From positions 1 through 16,303 of the forward strand of contig JAAVAG010000157.1 of assembly GCA_014804185.1 (NCBI GenBank): a stretch of 16,303 nt of DNA. Direction: 5' to 3'. Below, piece by piece: positions 15,803 to 16,303 of the stretch (positions are counted from its first letter, which is position 1; each line of letters starts with the position of its first letter). Below the pieces are notes generated by a model. It had not been told where the DNA came from and ran no database searches. It saw nothing but the letters and a program-made list of their open reading frames with translations. The stretch comes from Lachnospiraceae bacterium (GTDB taxonomy: Bacteria > Bacillota > Clostridia > Lachnospirales > Lachnospiraceae). The position numbers and the translations under genes were made by a program.

Positions 15803-16209
15803 TTTACGGAACATTACAGGCGGCTGTGGAATATGCAGATCGCGGATGCATTGAGGAATGGCTGCAGTTGTTTTTACGGGGTGATGGCCACAATGTGGCT
15901 TTGGCGGACGGTCTATTATTGGAACCCAGACAATATTGGGGGCCTGTGGAGATAGAGTTGAAACTGCTGGATGAAATTCAGTCCGGTGCTCCGGAATATT
16001 TGTCAAAGGATGAGGATATTACCTATTTTTTTGAGGTAGTGAATCGAATGAAAGATGCTTACGGAGAATGGAATCCGCCTCCGCTCATTCTGGAGTACTC
16101 ATTAGACGGTATCCGGGTAAACGATGGCAGGCATCGTCTGGAAATGTACAGGCAGTTAGGAATTGCCAAAGCATGGGCGGTGTGCTGGAAGACCCGTGAA
16201 AAGATTTGA
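15799..16209 (+). CDS. ParB/sulfiredoxin-like domain protein
   Basis: This 136-aa soluble protein has a C-terminal V-N-D-G-R-H-R-L-E-M-Y-R-Q-L-G at 107-121. A D/N-G-x-H-R followed by a helix is the nucleotide-binding motif of ParB-N/sulfiredoxin-fold proteins. It is preceded by P-P-L-I-L-E-Y-S-L-D-G-I. The N-terminal half (E-E-W, D-G-L-L-L-E-P-R, G-P-V) matches the fused domain at 14332-15054. Its ATG overlaps the methyltransferase TGA, with GAGGAGGGAGAAAGG upstream, so the two are translated together. Function is unknown; a CTP/ATP-dependent regulator or kinase-like role is possible. It is much shorter than true ParB and lacks the partition HTH. Confidence 0.6.
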   Translation: MIYGTLQAAVEYADRGCIEEWLQLFLRGDGHNVALADGLLLEPRQYWGPVEIELKLLDEIQSGAPEYLSKDEDITYFFEVVNRMKDAYGEWNPPPLILEYSLDGIRVNDGRHRLEMYRQLGIAKAWAVCWKTREKI

Positions 16210-16229
16210 AAAGCATCTGGGGATCAGCA

Positions 16230-16303
16230 ATGGAGTACTTGTATTGCGGAGATGAAAACTTTGAAGATTTTGCAAGTGGGCGGGTTCTTTATGGCGGGAA
16301 AGG
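16230..16303 (+). CDS. N-terminus of a putative AviRa-like rRNA methyltransferase (partial)
   Basis: An ATG at 16230 with GGGGA (16219-16223) six bases upstream opens a frame of 24 codons that runs off the window. It contains N-F-E-D-F-A-S-G-R-V-L-Y. As I recall, D-F-A-S-G-R-V-L-Y near the N-terminus followed by a Rossmann methyltransferase domain is seen in AviRa-type 23S rRNA methyltransferases. Only the beginning is visible, so this is tentative. Its position 20 bases after the ParB-like gene suggests the same operon as the SpoU relative. Confidence 0.45.
   Translation, partial: MEYLYCGDENFEDFASGRVLYGGK

Noticed and set aside
1..16303. CRISPR arrays, tRNA or rRNA genes
   Set aside because: No regularly spaced direct repeats, cloverleaf-like sequences or conserved rRNA segments were seen on either strand.

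Overview
The window looks like chromosomal DNA of an anaerobic gut-type Firmicute, most likely in or near the Lachnospiraceae. The evidence is strong GGAGG-type ribosome binding sites, an iolC-B-D-E-G inositol operon, a CD3324-type HTH protein, a YtrA-type GntR/ABC operon and a large Rpn-family nuclease. This placement is inferred from gene content, not from a marker gene.

Region 1 (1-8186, + strand, visibly G+C-rich, tightly packed) is a catabolic operon. It opens with a 546-aa protein that resembles (alpha/alpha)-toroid polysaccharide lyases and a 224-aa protein with Vps62/NPP1-like motifs. Then come iolC, iolB, iolD, iolE and iolG, which encode most of the route from myo-inositol to 2-deoxy-5-keto-gluconate 6-phosphate. 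Neither the aldolase (iolJ) nor iolA is in the window. A three-hairpin element lies between the 224-aa gene and iolC, and a perfect 13-bp hairpin closes the operon.

Region 2 (8188-12131, - strand, A+T-richer) is a decayed accessory island. It holds a lipoprotein with a C-terminal LHH (HNH/Endo VII) nuclease toxin domain. Upstream in the same operon are the remains of a membrane-anchored surface protein, broken by two frame changes and missing its 5' end. An Rpn-family PD-(D/E)XK nuclease gene and its terminator sit exactly where that 5' end should be. A ~50-bp relic of the ABC permease gene found 5.7 kb away lies between the iolG hairpin and the LHH stop codon, so this edge is a recombination scar. 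No immunity gene is visible.

Region 3 (12310-14267, + strand) is a self-regulated GntR/ABC-ATPase/ABC-2 permease operon with a near-consensus promoter and repeats that could serve as operators.

Region 4 (14332-16303, + strand) is the least familiar part. A CD3324-type HTH is fused to a domain that also occurs alone in the 136-aa protein encoded at 15799-16209. The stand-alone copy keeps a ParB/sulfiredoxin-like DGRHR motif that the fused copy has lost. Between them is a SpoU-type rRNA methyltransferase missing its C-terminal knot motifs. The window ends in the first codons of a gene that looks like an AviRa-type rRNA methyltransferase. Together these suggest a small rRNA-methylation-linked module with an HTH regulator.
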